Below are positions 45,562 through 55,725 of a stretch of 64,000 nucleotides of DNA, one piece after another (the first letter of the stretch is position 1; every line of letters starts with the position of its first letter). The notes beneath the pieces are model-generated. The model did no database searches and was not told the DNA's origin. It was given only the letters and a program-made list of their open reading frames with translations. Where the stretch lies: positions 1 through 64,000 of the forward strand of contig NZ_JAMPKY010000004.1 in assembly GCF_039962255.1 (NCBI RefSeq). Direction: 5' to 3'. Made by a program: the position numbers and the translations under genes. Source of the stretch: Leptolyngbya subtilissima AS-A7. GTDB lineage: Bacteria; Cyanobacteriota; Cyanobacteriia; Phormidesmidales; Phormidesmidaceae.

Positions 45562-46794
45562 ATGGGCGATCGCCGACTGTTAATTTTAGATGACGATCCC
45601 ATGACCGGGGAGACCATTCAGCGGATCGCTGAGTTTGCTGGGCTGGAGGTATATTTCACCTCCGACCCCGATCGGTTCTTTGTCCTGCTCCGCGAGTGGC
45701 AGCCCACCCACATTGCCCTCGACCTGGTGATGCCCACCATGGATGGGGTGCAAGTCATGGCTCGGCTAGCCAAGCTATCTTGCCGGGCCAAAATTATTAT
45801 TACCAGTGGTGTTGGCAGTCGAGTGCTGGATGCCGCTGGGCGATCGGCGGTTGAGCACGGCCTCGACATTGCCGGGGTGCTGGCCAAGCCCTTTTCGCCT
45901 AACCAGCTGCGGGAAATGCTGCTGGGCCAAGTCGCCAGCCCGCCCCCGCCGCCCCCGGTTGTCGGTGCCCCCTTCCAGCCGCCGGAGCTGACCCCGGCTG
46001 ACCTGCTCCAGGCCCTCGATCGCCGTGAGTTTGTGCTGGCCTATCAGCCTAAAGTGCTCTGTACCACCGGCGAACTGGCCGGGGTTGAGGCTCTGGTGCG
46101 GTGGGCTCACCCCACCTACGGCCTGCTGCCGCCGGGGCGGTTTATTCCCCTGGCGGAGAGCTGTGATCTGATTGACCCTCTCACCGATCAGGTGATTGAG
46201 CAGGCCCTAGCCTGGTTTGGGCCGCTCTGCACGGCGGGGGCGACCCCGCTGTCTGCGGCGATCGGCGATCAGCTGATGCTGTCGGTGAATATTTCGGCCC
46301 GCACCTTGGGCAACGGGGCGCTGTTTGAGCGCGTGCAGGAGCGCTGCAGTGCCCAGGGCGTTGACCCCGCCCGGCTGATTTTTGAACTCACCGAAACCAG
46401 CGCCATGGATGACCCGGTGGCCTCTCTCGATCTGCTTACCCGGCTGCGCATGATTGGCTTTCACCTGTCGATTGACGACTTTGGCACTGGGTTTTCGTCG
46501 ATGCTGCAGCTGGTGCGGCTACCCTTCTCGGAGATTAAGGTTGACAAGTCGTTTGTGATGACGGCGATGACGTCTCCCGAGTCGCGCACAGTGGTGAAAT
46601 TTATTGTTGACCTGGGCCACAGTCTGGGGCTGCGCTGCACCGCTGAGGGGGTTGAAGACGCCGAAACTCTCGATTATCTAACCACCATTGGCTGCGACCT
46701 GGCCCAGGGTTACCACATTGCTCGCCCCCTGGCTGGCGACGATTTTTGGCCTTGGCTAGCCGTGCGCGATCGTTATGCCCTGAGGGAGAGCTAG
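45562..46794 (+). CDS. Response regulator with EAL c-di-GMP phosphodiesterase domain
   Basis: A 410-residue protein. Residues 1-125 are a receiver with LILDDDPMTGE and phospho-acceptor Asp in HIALDLVMPTMDGV, and Lys in VLAKPFSP. A Pro-rich linker leads to an EAL domain (about 150-400). Its catalytic residues look complete: EALVRW, SVNISARTL, LIFELTETSAM, IDDFGTGFSS, EIKVDKSFV, TAEGVEDAET and DLAQGYHIARPL. It should hydrolyse c-di-GMP under phosphorelay control. It lies downstream of two orphan-output hybrid kinases and 180 bases upstream of a diguanylate cyclase, so the block may set c-di-GMP levels in both directions. Confidence 0.93.
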   Translation: MGDRRLLILDDDPMTGETIQRIAEFAGLEVYFTSDPDRFFVLLREWQPTHIALDLVMPTMDGVQVMARLAKLSCRAKIIITSGVGSRVLDAAGRSAVEHGLDIAGVLAKPFSPNQLREMLLGQVASPPPPPPVVGAPFQPPELTPADLLQALDRREFVLAYQPKVLCTTGELAGVEALVRWAHPTYGLLPPGRFIPLAESCDLIDPLTDQVIEQALAWFGPLCTAGATPLSAAIGDQLMLSVNISARTLGNGALFERVQERCSAQGVDPARLIFELTETSAMDDPVASLDLLTRLRMIGFHLSIDDFGTGFSSMLQLVRLPFSEIKVDKSFVMTAMTSPESRTVVKFIVDLGHSLGLRCTAEGVEDAETLDYLTTIGCDLAQGYHIARPLAGDDFWPWLAVRDRYALRES

Positions 46795-46974
46795 GAAACC
46801 GACCTGGGGCTTTACAGTTTAGATAGGGGTGTCCTTAGTGCCGGGTTTGCCCAGGCCGTTAACTACAGACTGTGAAGGTCGAGGAAGCCTCGATCACCCC
46901 AACGCTATGTAAGGGCATCATAAAGAAAGCGTGCAAACCCATACATTTGCATACAATTCGCCACACAGGCCAGG

Positions 46975-49900
46975 ATGAACAATTTAACCGACGACGCTGA
47001 ACGGCTGGCGGCGGTGCATCGCTACCACATCCTTGATATGCAGTCGGATAAGGCCTTGGACCGGGTTACGGCGATCGCGGCCCGCCTGTTTCAGGTGCCC
47101 ATTGCGTTGGTGACTGTAGTCGATCGCGATCGCATCTGGTTTAAGTCGCGCTATGGGGCGACCCTGGATCAAATTGACCGAGAGTTGGGGTTGTGCGCCT
47201 CGGCAATTTTGCAGGGCGAGGTCTACGCCATTGCTGATGCCCGTCAAGACCCACGCACGCAGTTCAATTCTCTGGTGCAGGGTGAGTTGGGCCTCAGGTT
47301 TTACGCCGCCGCTCCCCTCACCACTGCCGATGGCCATACTATCGGCACCCTGTGCATTATCGACCACCAGCCCCGCCAGCTCACCGCCGATGAAACTCAA
47401 ACCCTGGTTGACCTGGCCGCCGTGGTGATGGAGAAGCTGGAGCTGCAGCTGTCGAGCCGCCAGCTGATCGCCACCACTGCCGCCCAGCGGGTAGCCATCG
47501 ACAACCTCTACCATCGGGCTCCCTGCGGCTACCACTCGCTCGACAGCAACGGGGTATTTATTGAAATTAACGACACCGAGCTGGGGTGGCTGGGCTATGA
47601 CCGCGAGGCGGTAGTGGGCCGACTGCGCTTCTGGGATGTGATCACTCCGGCCAGCCAGGCTACCTTTACCGCTAACTTTTCTCTGTTTAAGCAGCGAGGC
47701 CGCATTAGCGATTTGGAGTTTGAGCTGGTGGGGGCCGACGGCTCCACCCAGTGGATTTTGCTCAACGCGATCGCCGAGTATGATGAGCAGGGCAACTACG
47801 TCAGCAGCCGATCGACGGCGTATAACATTAGCGATCGCAAACGCACCGAGATCGCCCTGCGCCAGCTAAATCAGTCCCTAGAGGCCAAGGTGGCCGAGCG
47901 CACCACCGAGCTAGCCGAGCGCAATGCCGAGCTAGAAACCAGCAACCGCGCCCTCCGTCTGAGCAACCTGCGCTTTCGTAACGCCTTTGACTACGCTGGC
48001 ATTGGCATGGCTTTGGTCAGCCTAGAGGGCCGTTGGCTAGAGGTCAACCGCTCCGTGTGCGAAATTACGGGCTATAGCGAGGCCGAGCTGCTCGCCACCA
48101 CGTTTCAGGCCATTACCCACCCCGACGACCTAGACACCGACCTAGACCTGGTGCGGCAGCTGCTCAATCAGGACATTCGCCACTACCACTTAGAAAAGCG
48201 CTACCGCCACCGACGGGGCCATTGGATTTGGGCGATGCTCAGCGTGTCGATTGTGACCGACGAGCATCAGGTGCCGCTCTATTTTGTGTCTCAGATCCAG
48301 GATATTAACGAGCGCAAGCAGTCAGAGTTGGCCCTGCGCAAAAGCCAAGCCATGCTGCTAGAGTCCCAGAGCGTGGGCCGCATTGGCAGTTGGGAGTACG
48401 ACGTTGCCACCCAGAAAGTCACCTGGTCAGCCGAAAAATTTCGCATCTTAGGGCGCGACCCCGCCCTGGGCGAGCCTGGCTTCGACGAACTGCTGCGGCT
48501 CTACCACCCAGAGGACGGCGACTACCTGCGCCAGTCGGTCGAACAAGCCCTAACGACCGGTGAACCCTACAGCATCCGAATTCGGTGTAACCGCAGTGAC
48601 GGTACCGTGGGCTATATCGATGACCGGGGCCAGGCCGAACGCAATGCCCAGGGCGAGGTCGTGCGCCTCTACGGCATTGCCCAAGACATTAGCGATCGCG
48701 TGCAGGCCGAGCGAGAGCTGCGCGAAATGAGCACGGCCCTGGCCCATGCCGTTGAGGGCATTTCGCGATTGGACAACGCCGGGCGCTACATTAGCGTCAA
48801 CCAGGCCTATGCCGCTATGGTGGGCTATACCCCAGAGGAACTGGTGGGCCAAACTTGGCAAATTACCGTTCACCCTGACGATCTCGGTCGGCTCAATCAG
48901 GCCTATGACACCATGTTGGCCCAGGGCAATGTCAATATCGAAGCTCGGGGCTTGCGCAAGGATGGCTCAATTTTCTACAAGCAGTTGTTTATGGTGACGG
49001 CCTACGATGACCGGCAGCAGCGCCAGGGTCACTACTGCTTCATGAAAGACATTAGCGAACGAGCCCAGCTCGAAGCCGAGCGCAAGCAGGCCGAAAGTGC
49101 CCTGCAACAGGAACTAGAGCGCCTGTCTGAGGTCGTAGAGACCCAACAAAAGGTGGCCCTGGTCAATCCCCATTTAGAACAGGTGATGGCGGTGATCGCC
49201 GCAGGTGCTCTATCGCTCACCCGCGCCGACGGGGCCGCCGTTGAGCTCCTCGAAGGTACCGAACTGGTGTGCCAGGCCGGTAGCGGCATCGCTCAGGCCC
49301 ATTTAGGCTGGCGATTGCCCCTGGCCGATAGCCTAGGCGGTCAGTGCCTCACCGAGGGCCGCACGCTGTACTGCGCCGATGTGGAGCAGGAGGGGTGGAG
49401 CAAGTCCTCTGTTATTCAGGCGCTGGGGCTGCGATCGATGGTGGTGGTGCCTCTGACCTATCAGGCAGAACGGGTTGGGGTGATCAAAGTCTTCTCATGC
49501 CAGCCCAATGCCTTTACGGGGTCCGATCGACAAACCCTACAGCTAATGGCTGGTTTTTTGGCGGCTAGCTTACACTCAGCCAGGGAGTTTGAGGCCAAAA
49601 CTACCCTACTGCAAGAGCTTCAAGACAGTGAGGAGCGCTATCGTTCGGTAGTGGCGGCCCTTTCTGAAGGAGTAGCCGTGGTGCAGGCGGATGGCGTTCT
49701 ATTGACCTGCAATGCCAGCGCGGCCAAGATTTTAGGGTTGCAAAGTTGGCAGATCGTCGGCCGCTCCCTAGCCGATATGAATTTGTACATGATTGGGGAA
49801 GATGGTTCTCCCTGCCCCCAGGAAGATCACCCAGCTTTACTTACCCTGAGCACGGGGCAACTGGTTAACAACCAGGTGATGGGCGTGGTCAAACCCGACG

Positions 49901-51060
49901 GCATTACCTGGATTTCCTGCAATACTCGTCCCCTATTTCATCCCAATGAACGCCTGCCCTATGTGGTGGTGCTCTCGTTCACCGATATTACTGAGCTCAG
50001 GCGATCGGAGGTGGCGGCCCTGCGGCGGCGGGCTGAGCAGGAGCGGCTGCTGAGTGAAATTGCCCAACGCATTCGCCAAACCCTTGACCTGAAGGCAATT
50101 CTTACCACCACTGTGACTGAGGTACAGCAGTTTTTGCGCACTGACCGAGTGCTGATCTACCGTTTAGAGGCCAGTGGTCAGGGCATGGTGATCGCCGAGG
50201 CCATCACCGCTGGCTTTCCACCGCTGCTGGGGCAACAGGTGGACAGTCCGATCGCAGAGGCGCGGCTGATGCAGTTGCAGCAGGGCAACCTGGAGGCGGT
50301 TGCCGACCTCCAGATCGAGCCCGATCGCCTCTGCCCCCTCGATTGCCTTACCCAAGCCCGGGCTCAGGTGGTGGTGCCGATTGTGCAGGGCAATCGGCTT
50401 TGGGGCATGCTGATGGCCCACCACAGCCAGGGGCCACGCCCTTGGGAAACCTCTGAGCTAGATGTGTTAAAGCGGCTGGCCATTCAGCTGGCGATCGCGA
50501 TTCAGCAGTCGCAGCTCTACCAGCATATTCAAACCGTCAATCGCCAGCTTGAACACCTGGCCACCCACGACGGCCTTACCCAGGTGGCCAACCGACGCAG
50601 CTTTGACACCTACCTCCAGCAGGAGTGGGGGCGTTTGCTGCGAGCACAGGCTCCCCTGAGCTTGATTCTGTGCGACATTGACCACTTCAAGCAGTACAAC
50701 GACACCTACGGTCACCCGGCGGGGGATGTGTGCCTGCAGCGGGTGGCTCAGGCCCTAGAACAGGTGGCCAAACGCCCGGCTGACCTGGTAGCCCGCTACG
50801 GCGGCGAAGAGTTTGCCCTGGTGCTGCCCGACACTGACCAGACCGGAGCCGAGGCGATCGCCCGCGCCATTCAGCAGGCCTTGGCGGAGCTAGCGCTGTT
50901 TCACGGCGCCTCGCCCCTAGGCCAGCGCATCACCCTTAGCCTCGGCATTGCCAGCGTTATACCCACTGTTGAGCAGCAGGCTCAAACCCTAATTGACCAG
51001 GCCGATGCCGCCCTCTACGCCGCCAAGCAGCAGGGGCGCGATCGCTACCGCGTGTTTTAG
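46975..51060 (+). CDS. Multi-sensor diguanylate cyclase (GAF, PAS, GGDEF)
   Basis: A 1361-residue cytosolic protein. Approximate order: GAF (1-165; LCASAILQGEVYAIADARQD), PAS (175-290), coiled coil, PAS (325-450), PAS (455-575), PAS (580-695), GAF (715-880), PAS (885-1000), GAF (1030-1185) and GGDEF (1197-1361). The GGDEF domain has DGLTQVANRRSFD, DIDHFKQYNDTYGH and the active site RYGGEEFALV near residue 1277. RPAD lies five residues before GGEEF, an intact RxxD inhibitory site, so product inhibition is expected. GAF3 has Cys near PLDCLTQARAQVVVPI, but the usual chromophore pattern is not clear. It synthesises c-di-GMP. Confidence 0.93.
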   Translation: MNNLTDDAERLAAVHRYHILDMQSDKALDRVTAIAARLFQVPIALVTVVDRDRIWFKSRYGATLDQIDRELGLCASAILQGEVYAIADARQDPRTQFNSLVQGELGLRFYAAAPLTTADGHTIGTLCIIDHQPRQLTADETQTLVDLAAVVMEKLELQLSSRQLIATTAAQRVAIDNLYHRAPCGYHSLDSNGVFIEINDTELGWLGYDREAVVGRLRFWDVITPASQATFTANFSLFKQRGRISDLEFELVGADGSTQWILLNAIAEYDEQGNYVSSRSTAYNISDRKRTEIALRQLNQSLEAKVAERTTELAERNAELETSNRALRLSNLRFRNAFDYAGIGMALVSLEGRWLEVNRSVCEITGYSEAELLATTFQAITHPDDLDTDLDLVRQLLNQDIRHYHLEKRYRHRRGHWIWAMLSVSIVTDEHQVPLYFVSQIQDINERKQSELALRKSQAMLLESQSVGRIGSWEYDVATQKVTWSAEKFRILGRDPALGEPGFDELLRLYHPEDGDYLRQSVEQALTTGEPYSIRIRCNRSDGTVGYIDDRGQAERNAQGEVVRLYGIAQDISDRVQAERELREMSTALAHAVEGISRLDNAGRYISVNQAYAAMVGYTPEELVGQTWQITVHPDDLGRLNQAYDTMLAQGNVNIEARGLRKDGSIFYKQLFMVTAYDDRQQRQGHYCFMKDISERAQLEAERKQAESALQQELERLSEVVETQQKVALVNPHLEQVMAVIAAGALSLTRADGAAVELLEGTELVCQAGSGIAQAHLGWRLPLADSLGGQCLTEGRTLYCADVEQEGWSKSSVIQALGLRSMVVVPLTYQAERVGVIKVFSCQPNAFTGSDRQTLQLMAGFLAASLHSAREFEAKTTLLQELQDSEERYRSVVAALSEGVAVVQADGVLLTCNASAAKILGLQSWQIVGRSLADMNLYMIGEDGSPCPQEDHPALLTLSTGQLVNNQVMGVVKPDGITWISCNTRPLFHPNERLPYVVVLSFTDITELRRSEVAALRRRAEQERLLSEIAQRIRQTLDLKAILTTTVTEVQQFLRTDRVLIYRLEASGQGMVIAEAITAGFPPLLGQQVDSPIAEARLMQLQQGNLEAVADLQIEPDRLCPLDCLTQARAQVVVPIVQGNRLWGMLMAHHSQGPRPWETSELDVLKRLAIQLAIAIQQSQLYQHIQTVNRQLEHLATHDGLTQVANRRSFDTYLQQEWGRLLRAQAPLSLILCDIDHFKQYNDTYGHPAGDVCLQRVAQALEQVAKRPADLVARYGGEEFALVLPDTDQTGAEAIARAIQQALAELALFHGASPLGQRITLSLGIASVIPTVEQQAQTLIDQADAALYAAKQQGRDRYRVF

Positions 51061-51115
51061 CTCGGCGGGCGAGGGCAGGACAGTTTGGGCAACGGGACAT
51101 GCTAAGCGAGATGAT

Positions 51116-52960
51116 CTACTCCAGCATCTCCAGGTTGCGCACGCCGCCTTGGTCGGCGCTGGTGGCCAGCAGGGCATAGGCTTTAAGGGCAGCAGTTACC
51201 CGCCGCTGACGGGGCTGAGCAGGCTTCCAGGCGTCCTTGCCCTTGGCCTCCATAGCCACCCGGCGGTTGGCTAACTCCTCTGCCGACAGATCGACATTGA
51301 TGGTGCGGTTGGGAATGTCGATCAGGATGCGATCGCCCTCTTCCACCAAAGCAATATTGCCGCCCGCTCCCGCCTCCGGCGAGGCATGGCCGATGGAGAG
51401 GCCCGAGGTACCGCCCGAGAAGCGTCCGTCGGTGAGCAGCGCGCAGACCTTGCCCAACCCCTTCGACTTTAGGTAGCTGGTGGGGTAGAGCATTTCCTGC
51501 ATGCCCGGCCCGCCGCGTGGCCCCTCGTAGCGAATGATCACCACGTCGCCCGCCTGCACCTCATCCTTGAGAATGCCGTTGACGGCGGCATCCTGACTTT
51601 CGTAGATGCGGGCCTTGCCCTCAAACACCAAAATACTCTCGTCAACGCCGGCGGTTTTGACAATGCAGCCGCGCTCGGCCAGGTTGCCATAGAGGACCGC
51701 CAGGCCGCCCTCGGCACTGTAGGCATGGTCGACACTGCGAATGCAGCCCTTTTCGCGATCGAGATCGAGCGTGGGCCAGCGGGTCGACTGGCTAAAGGCC
51801 TGCTGGGTGGGAATGCCTGCCGGGCCAGCTCTAAAGAAGGTGTGGACAGCTTCGTCGTTGGTGCGGCGCACATCCCAGCGATCGAGGGAGTCCTTCATCG
51901 TGGGGCTGTGGACGGTTGGTACGTCGGTGTGCAATAGCCCTGCCCGGTCTAGCTCGCCCAAGATAGCGGGAATGCCGCCGGCCCGGTGCACGTCTTCCAC
52001 GTGGTAGTCGGGGATGTTGGGGGCGACTTTGCAGAACTGGGGCACCTGGCGTGACAGGCGATCGATGTCGGTGAGGGTAAAGTTGATCCCAGCCTCGTGG
52101 GCGGCAGCCAGCAGGTGCAAAATGGTGTTGGTGGAGCCGCCCATGGCAATATCCAGCATCATCGCGTTCTCAAAAGCCTCGAAGCTGGCGATCGAGCGGG
52201 GCAGCACCGACTCGTCGCCCTGCTCGTAGTAGCGGCGGGTGATGTCGACAATGGTGCGGGCAGCGGTGAGGAAGAGATCTTTGCGATCGAAGTGGGTGGC
52301 CAGGGTGGTGCCGTTGCCTGGCAGCGATAGGCCAATCGCCTCGGTGAGACAGTTCATCGAGTTGGCGGTAAACATGCCCGAGCAAGAGCCGCAGGTGGGG
52401 CAGGCGGAGCGCTCGTACTCATCGGCCACTTCATCGCTGATGCTGCTGTCGGCGGCCACCACCATGGCATCGACTAGATCGAGCTTGTGTTCTGAAAGCT
52501 TGGTCTTGCCTGCTTCCATCGGGCCACCGGAGACAAACACGGCGGGAATGTTGAGCCGCAGGGCCGCCATTAGCATGCCGGGGGTGATTTTGTCGCAGTT
52601 GGAAATGCAGACTAGGGCGTCGGCGCAGTGGGCATTGACCATGTACTCAACTGAGTCGGCAATGATCTCGCGGGAGGGCAGGCTATATAGCATGCCGTCG
52701 TGGCCCATGGCGATGCCGTCGTCAACGGCAATGGTGTTGAATTCTTTAGCGACGCCGCCAGCGGCTTCAATCTCGCGGCACACCAGCTGACCCAAGTCTT
52801 TGAGGTGAACGTGGCCCGGCACGAACTGGGTGAAGGAGTTGGCCACCGCAATGATGGGCTTCTCAAAATCTGCGGTTTGCATGCCGGTGGCGCGCCAGAG
52901 GGCGCGAGCCCCGGCCATGTTGCGTCCCTGGGTGGAGGTTTTAGAGCGATAGGTCGGCAT
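51116..52960 (-). CDS. ilvD: Dihydroxy-acid dehydratase
   Basis: Fe-S enzyme of branched-chain amino acid synthesis converting 2,3-dihydroxy acids to 2-oxo acids. Start ATG at 52960 ([20 protein letters not shown]) matches the family start; the longer frame is rejected. 614 residues. Motifs: [40 protein letters not shown] (cluster Cys), [38 protein letters not shown] and [20 protein letters not shown]. The length and the MPTYRSKT start match the longer E. coli-like subtype rather than the about 560-residue form found in many cyanobacteria. It converges with the diguanylate cyclase gene. Confidence 0.95.
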   Translation of the reverse strand: MPTYRSKTSTQGRNMAGARALWRATGMQTADFEKPIIAVANSFTQFVPGHVHLKDLGQLVCREIEAAGGVAKEFNTIAVDDGIAMGHDGMLYSLPSREIIADSVEYMVNAHCADALVCISNCDKITPGMLMAALRLNIPAVFVSGGPMEAGKTKLSEHKLDLVDAMVVAADSSISDEVADEYERSACPTCGSCSGMFTANSMNCLTEAIGLSLPGNGTTLATHFDRKDLFLTAARTIVDITRRYYEQGDESVLPRSIASFEAFENAMMLDIAMGGSTNTILHLLAAAHEAGINFTLTDIDRLSRQVPQFCKVAPNIPDYHVEDVHRAGGIPAILGELDRAGLLHTDVPTVHSPTMKDSLDRWDVRRTNDEAVHTFFRAGPAGIPTQQAFSQSTRWPTLDLDREKGCIRSVDHAYSAEGGLAVLYGNLAERGCIVKTAGVDESILVFEGKARIYESQDAAVNGILKDEVQAGDVVIIRYEGPRGGPGMQEMLYPTSYLKSKGLGKVCALLTDGRFSGGTSGLSIGHASPEAGAGGNIALVEEGDRILIDIPNRTINVDLSAEELANRRVAMEAKGKDAWKPAQPRQRRVTAALKAYALLATSADQGGVRNLEMLE

Positions 52961-53287
52961 GGCGCATTCTAGACTAAAGGATTGTCTATAGTCTGGCCCT
53001 AGCACCTGCAAGACACGAGCAAGACTACAAACTGTAATAACCACAATAGCTGACTATACGGTTCAAGTTGCCCAACGGATTGCCTATGGTCTGGGTCGAA
53101 ATTTCTTAAGCGATAGTCTTCGATAGGTGCGATCGCCCACCGCACCGCCAAGTCAGAGTGAGGCGCTGAAAAGCGCAGTAACTTCTAAAGCAGTTGAGCC
53201 CGTCGCCTAGCCTTCTTGTCCGCCCTAGCCAAAGAACGCACAGGTTAGGTTGGCTGCGTTTGTCCTTATAAATAATAAATAAGGGAC

Positions 53288-53315
53288 GCCCACCAACCCG
53301 ATCGGGTTGGTGGGC
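53288..53315 (-). terminator. Perfect 28-base palindrome ahead of ilvD, downstream of a small gene
   Basis: GCCCACCAACCCGA and its exact complement TCGGGTTGGTGGGC form an uninterrupted palindrome 82 bases past the stop of the minus-strand gene at 53397. AT-rich DNA (TTATTTATTATTTATAAGG on the minus strand) follows, as for a terminator. The rest of the gap 52961-53396 shows no gene. Confidence 0.6.
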
Positions 53316-53396
53316 ATCTAGAGCTTGATAACGAGATCAAAGAGCGCTACTTAAGGCGTTTACCACCTTATTTTTCGATACTCTCAGACGCTACAA

Positions 53397-53843
53397 CTAG
53401 TCGCTAAAAGCACCCTTGATGTTATCCACAGCACGCTCAACGGCGTTCATAGATTTTTCTGCTGCTTGCTCGGTACGATCGGCATCTTTGGATGCTTTTT
53501 GCTCAATACGGTTGCGATCGCGCTTGGCTTTGCCCTCAACAGCGCTCCCTGTTTCGTCAGCCTGATCGACTTTGGAGGCATTGCTTCTAGCAGCATCTTT
53601 AACTTTGTCTTCCGTACCGCGGATGATATTTTTAGAAGCCCCTTTGATGTCCTCAGCGGCACCTTTAACTTGGTTGCCAGCATCTGCGGTCGCAATTAAA
53701 GTTCCAGCGGGGGCGGCCATAGCTGAAATGTTTGAGACTAGTGGGCTCTGCCAAACGAAGGCGATCGCAACTAGGCAGACTAGGGTTACAGTCAATTTAC
53801 GACCTAGGGTCGAAAGTTGGGTCATAAAACGATTAGACTTCAT
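53397..53843 (-). CDS. Small secreted, charged repeat-like protein
   Basis: About 148 residues. A long leader (KLTVTLVCLVAIAFVWQSPL) is followed by signal-cleavage-like SAMAAPAG. The mature part is hydrophilic and helical, with repeated K/D/A segments: GNQVKGAAEDIKGASKNIIRG, TEDKVKDAARSNASKV, KRDRNRIEQKASKDADRTEQ and AVERAVDNIKGAFSD. It resembles CsbD-like or LEA-like stress proteins, but no family is certain. Of three in-frame ATGs (53858, 53849, 53843) I favour 53843 because GAGG sits nine bases before it. Likely a stress-inducible periplasmic or envelope protein; function not known. Confidence 0.6.
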   Translation of the reverse strand: MKSNRFMTQLSTLGRKLTVTLVCLVAIAFVWQSPLVSNISAMAAPAGTLIATADAGNQVKGAAEDIKGASKNIIRGTEDKVKDAARSNASKVDQADETGSAVEGKAKRDRNRIEQKASKDADRTEQAAEKSMNAVERAVDNIKGAFSD

Positions 53844-53858
53844 AGACATAGTCCTCAT

Positions 53859-54342
53859 AGAATTTAACTATCCAGTTTTACCCTGCTAACCCTCTTTGCT
53901 AAAACATCCTCTAGATAGACTTTCTTCTGGCCCGATTTTGAGAGAATTTGATAGCTATTGATATATCAAATCTGTGAAATAGCACTATAGATTTTGGATC
54001 CTCTCTTCACTGCCCTCCTGAAAGGGGCTGTAAAGACTCCGATTGGTTGCCTCATTTTTGTAAGGGAAGCTATCGGTCAAGATTATCTGCGTTGAGCAGA
54101 GCGGTTACTACTAAAAAAATTGATATCAAAAAAACTTACCCTCCACTCTTAAAACAGGCGATGCATAGCGCGATCGCTCATTTCTTGAGTAGAAGGGTAA
54201 GAGGGTCCTCGAGAGAGGGAGCAATGCAGCATTTCCTAGCTATATAAGGCACGGTTAGGACCCAGATGCCAAAGGTCTTAGGGCAGTTCATGTGCCTTAC
54301 TAGCCTGCAAAAATGCCGTAACGGGGTTACCAGGTCTCTACC
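53859..54342. other. AT-rich 484-base gap with hairpins
   Basis: No gene is supported. CTTACCCTCCACTC (54139-54152) and GAGTAGAAGGGTAAG (54188-54202) form a hairpin with one bulge, and TAAGGCAC (54246-54253) pairs with GTGCCTTA (54290-54297). These may terminate the upstream small gene (54343 onward) and serve as a leader for the next. The composition is clearly lower in GC than the rest of the window. Confidence 0.4.
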
Positions 54343-54843
54343 CTAGCGCTTTTGGGTAGAGACAGGATTGGTATTGGCGTGGGTATTGGGATTAGTGTCT
54401 GGGTTGGTGTTGGGGTTGTAGGCATTTTGGCCAACTCCATCGCCGGGATTACCGGGCAAGACGCTCTGAACCGCATCCTTGACGTTGTCTAGAATGCCCT
54501 GAGCCTGATCTTCGGGTGCCTTGGAGAGCCCTTGCGGAGTTCCTACTGGCTGGTCGCTACCAGTGACATTATGGCGGCTACCGGGCTCGCGGGACTGACG
54601 CACAGCTTCGCCCTCATAGACTCTGCCATCCAGATTGTCGCCTGCTTGGGCAGACTGGGTGTAGGCACCGATGGAGCCCACCCAAAAGGCCATAGCCAAC
54701 ACGCTAACAATAGCCGTTTGGGTGGCTAGGCGAGTTAGAGGTCGGCGCATCTGCACAGTCTGAAAGCTTGAGCCCAGCCGCGCTAAAAAGCCAGGAAGCT
54801 GACGATGAACCGCGACCAAAAAAGAACGAAAAAGTGTAATCAT
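54343..54843 (-). CDS. Hypothetical membrane-anchored or secreted protein with Asn/Pro-rich tail
   Basis: 166 residues from ATG 54843 (MITLFRSFLVAV); the longer frame to 54906 has no better ribosome site. One hydrophobic segment (LATQTAIVSVLAMAFWVGSI, about 40-60) acts as signal or anchor. The soluble part has GDNLDGRVYEGEAVRQSREP, LSKAPEDQAQGILDNVKDAV and a tail NPNTNPDTNPNTHANTNP. The QxxxDNVKDAVQSVL helix recalls the neighbouring small secreted protein and low-temperature-induced type cyanobacterial proteins. Function unknown. Confidence 0.5.
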   Translation of the reverse strand: MITLFRSFLVAVHRQLPGFLARLGSSFQTVQMRRPLTRLATQTAIVSVLAMAFWVGSIGAYTQSAQAGDNLDGRVYEGEAVRQSREPGSRHNVTGSDQPVGTPQGLSKAPEDQAQGILDNVKDAVQSVLPGNPGDGVGQNAYNPNTNPDTNPNTHANTNPVSTQKR

Positions 54844-55725
54844 GGCATTATCCAATATTTTCAAGAGTTGATGATCGGTTGCCCACCAATAAAGTTTTGG
54901 AGGCAATTTGAGATTCTTTGAGATTCAGTGAAGTAACTAACTTGAGGTGAAATTTCCGCATTTGATGCTAAGAAGGTCTTAGCGGTTTAGGAATGTGCGG
55001 GTTGAATATGGTCTCAGCCTAGGAGAATAACTGAGTATCTCCTTCGCTCTAAGGGCAGAAACTAGCACTAAACTAACCCTCCGTTTGAGGGAGATGCAGC
55101 AAAAGCCTGTAGCCCAAATCACCATATTCAGCTGACAAACAGCTTTTTTAAGAAATAAGTGTTTATTCGATTCGCGTAATTTTAGTTGTAATGACCAGCT
55201 ACGTTCCATCTCCCAACGACTGTGCTATTATCTCTGGGTCAAGGGTGCTGAGTGGCACTGGAGTAGCCGTTGGTAGGGTTGGTATAGCCAAGGGCATGGA
55301 GAATTTTGATAGTGCGGTCTATCCCGCCAAGGCTACCGCAGAGCATGTGATGCACTCACTCTGGCCGAGGATGGGGTTTGGCAAACTGAGCAGGCGGAAG
55401 ATTGGACGCCTCATTGGCGGCTGGTTCGAGGTATTGAGGCATAGGTTCTATTTACTTCTATGTTTGATGAGCAAGCCTTTCCCCAGGACGGGGCAGGTGA
55501 AGGAAAATAGAACGCGAACAACCCTAGCTACCTGCTAATGCAGTGCAAACGGGGTAGCTAGGGTACGCTCGCCCAGCTCAAAGGCTGAATTTATAGTGAA
55601 CCCGACACCATGTCTTTCAGCATCATGCGATCGCCCCCTAAATCTTTGAAGAGAAGCTTGAATAGCGATCGCTCACAAAGGTCTCTACCGATCGAGCAGA
55701 GGCGATTGCGCCTTTTCACACGCAA
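54844..55725. other. 880-base gap without a supported gene
   Basis: Short frames on both strands (for example plus 55191-55538) lack ribosome sites and resemble nothing I know. A hairpin is the only firm structure: ACCCTAGCTACC (55522-55533) pairs with GGTAGCTAGGGT (55554-55565), 12 base pairs with a 20-base loop, which could end the baeRF-like transcript together with the AT-rich DNA at 55574-55600. Confidence 0.4.

Noticed and set aside
50030-50530. Bilin-binding GAF in the large diguanylate cyclase
   Set aside because: A cysteine near PLDCLTQARAQVVVPI is roughly in place, but the surrounding pattern and the DXCF or His/Tyr neighbours are missing; weaker than the case in the hybrid kinase.
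55191-55538. 115-codon plus-strand frame
   Set aside because: No ribosome site, no recognisable domain, and it contains basic low-information sequence; left as part of the gap.
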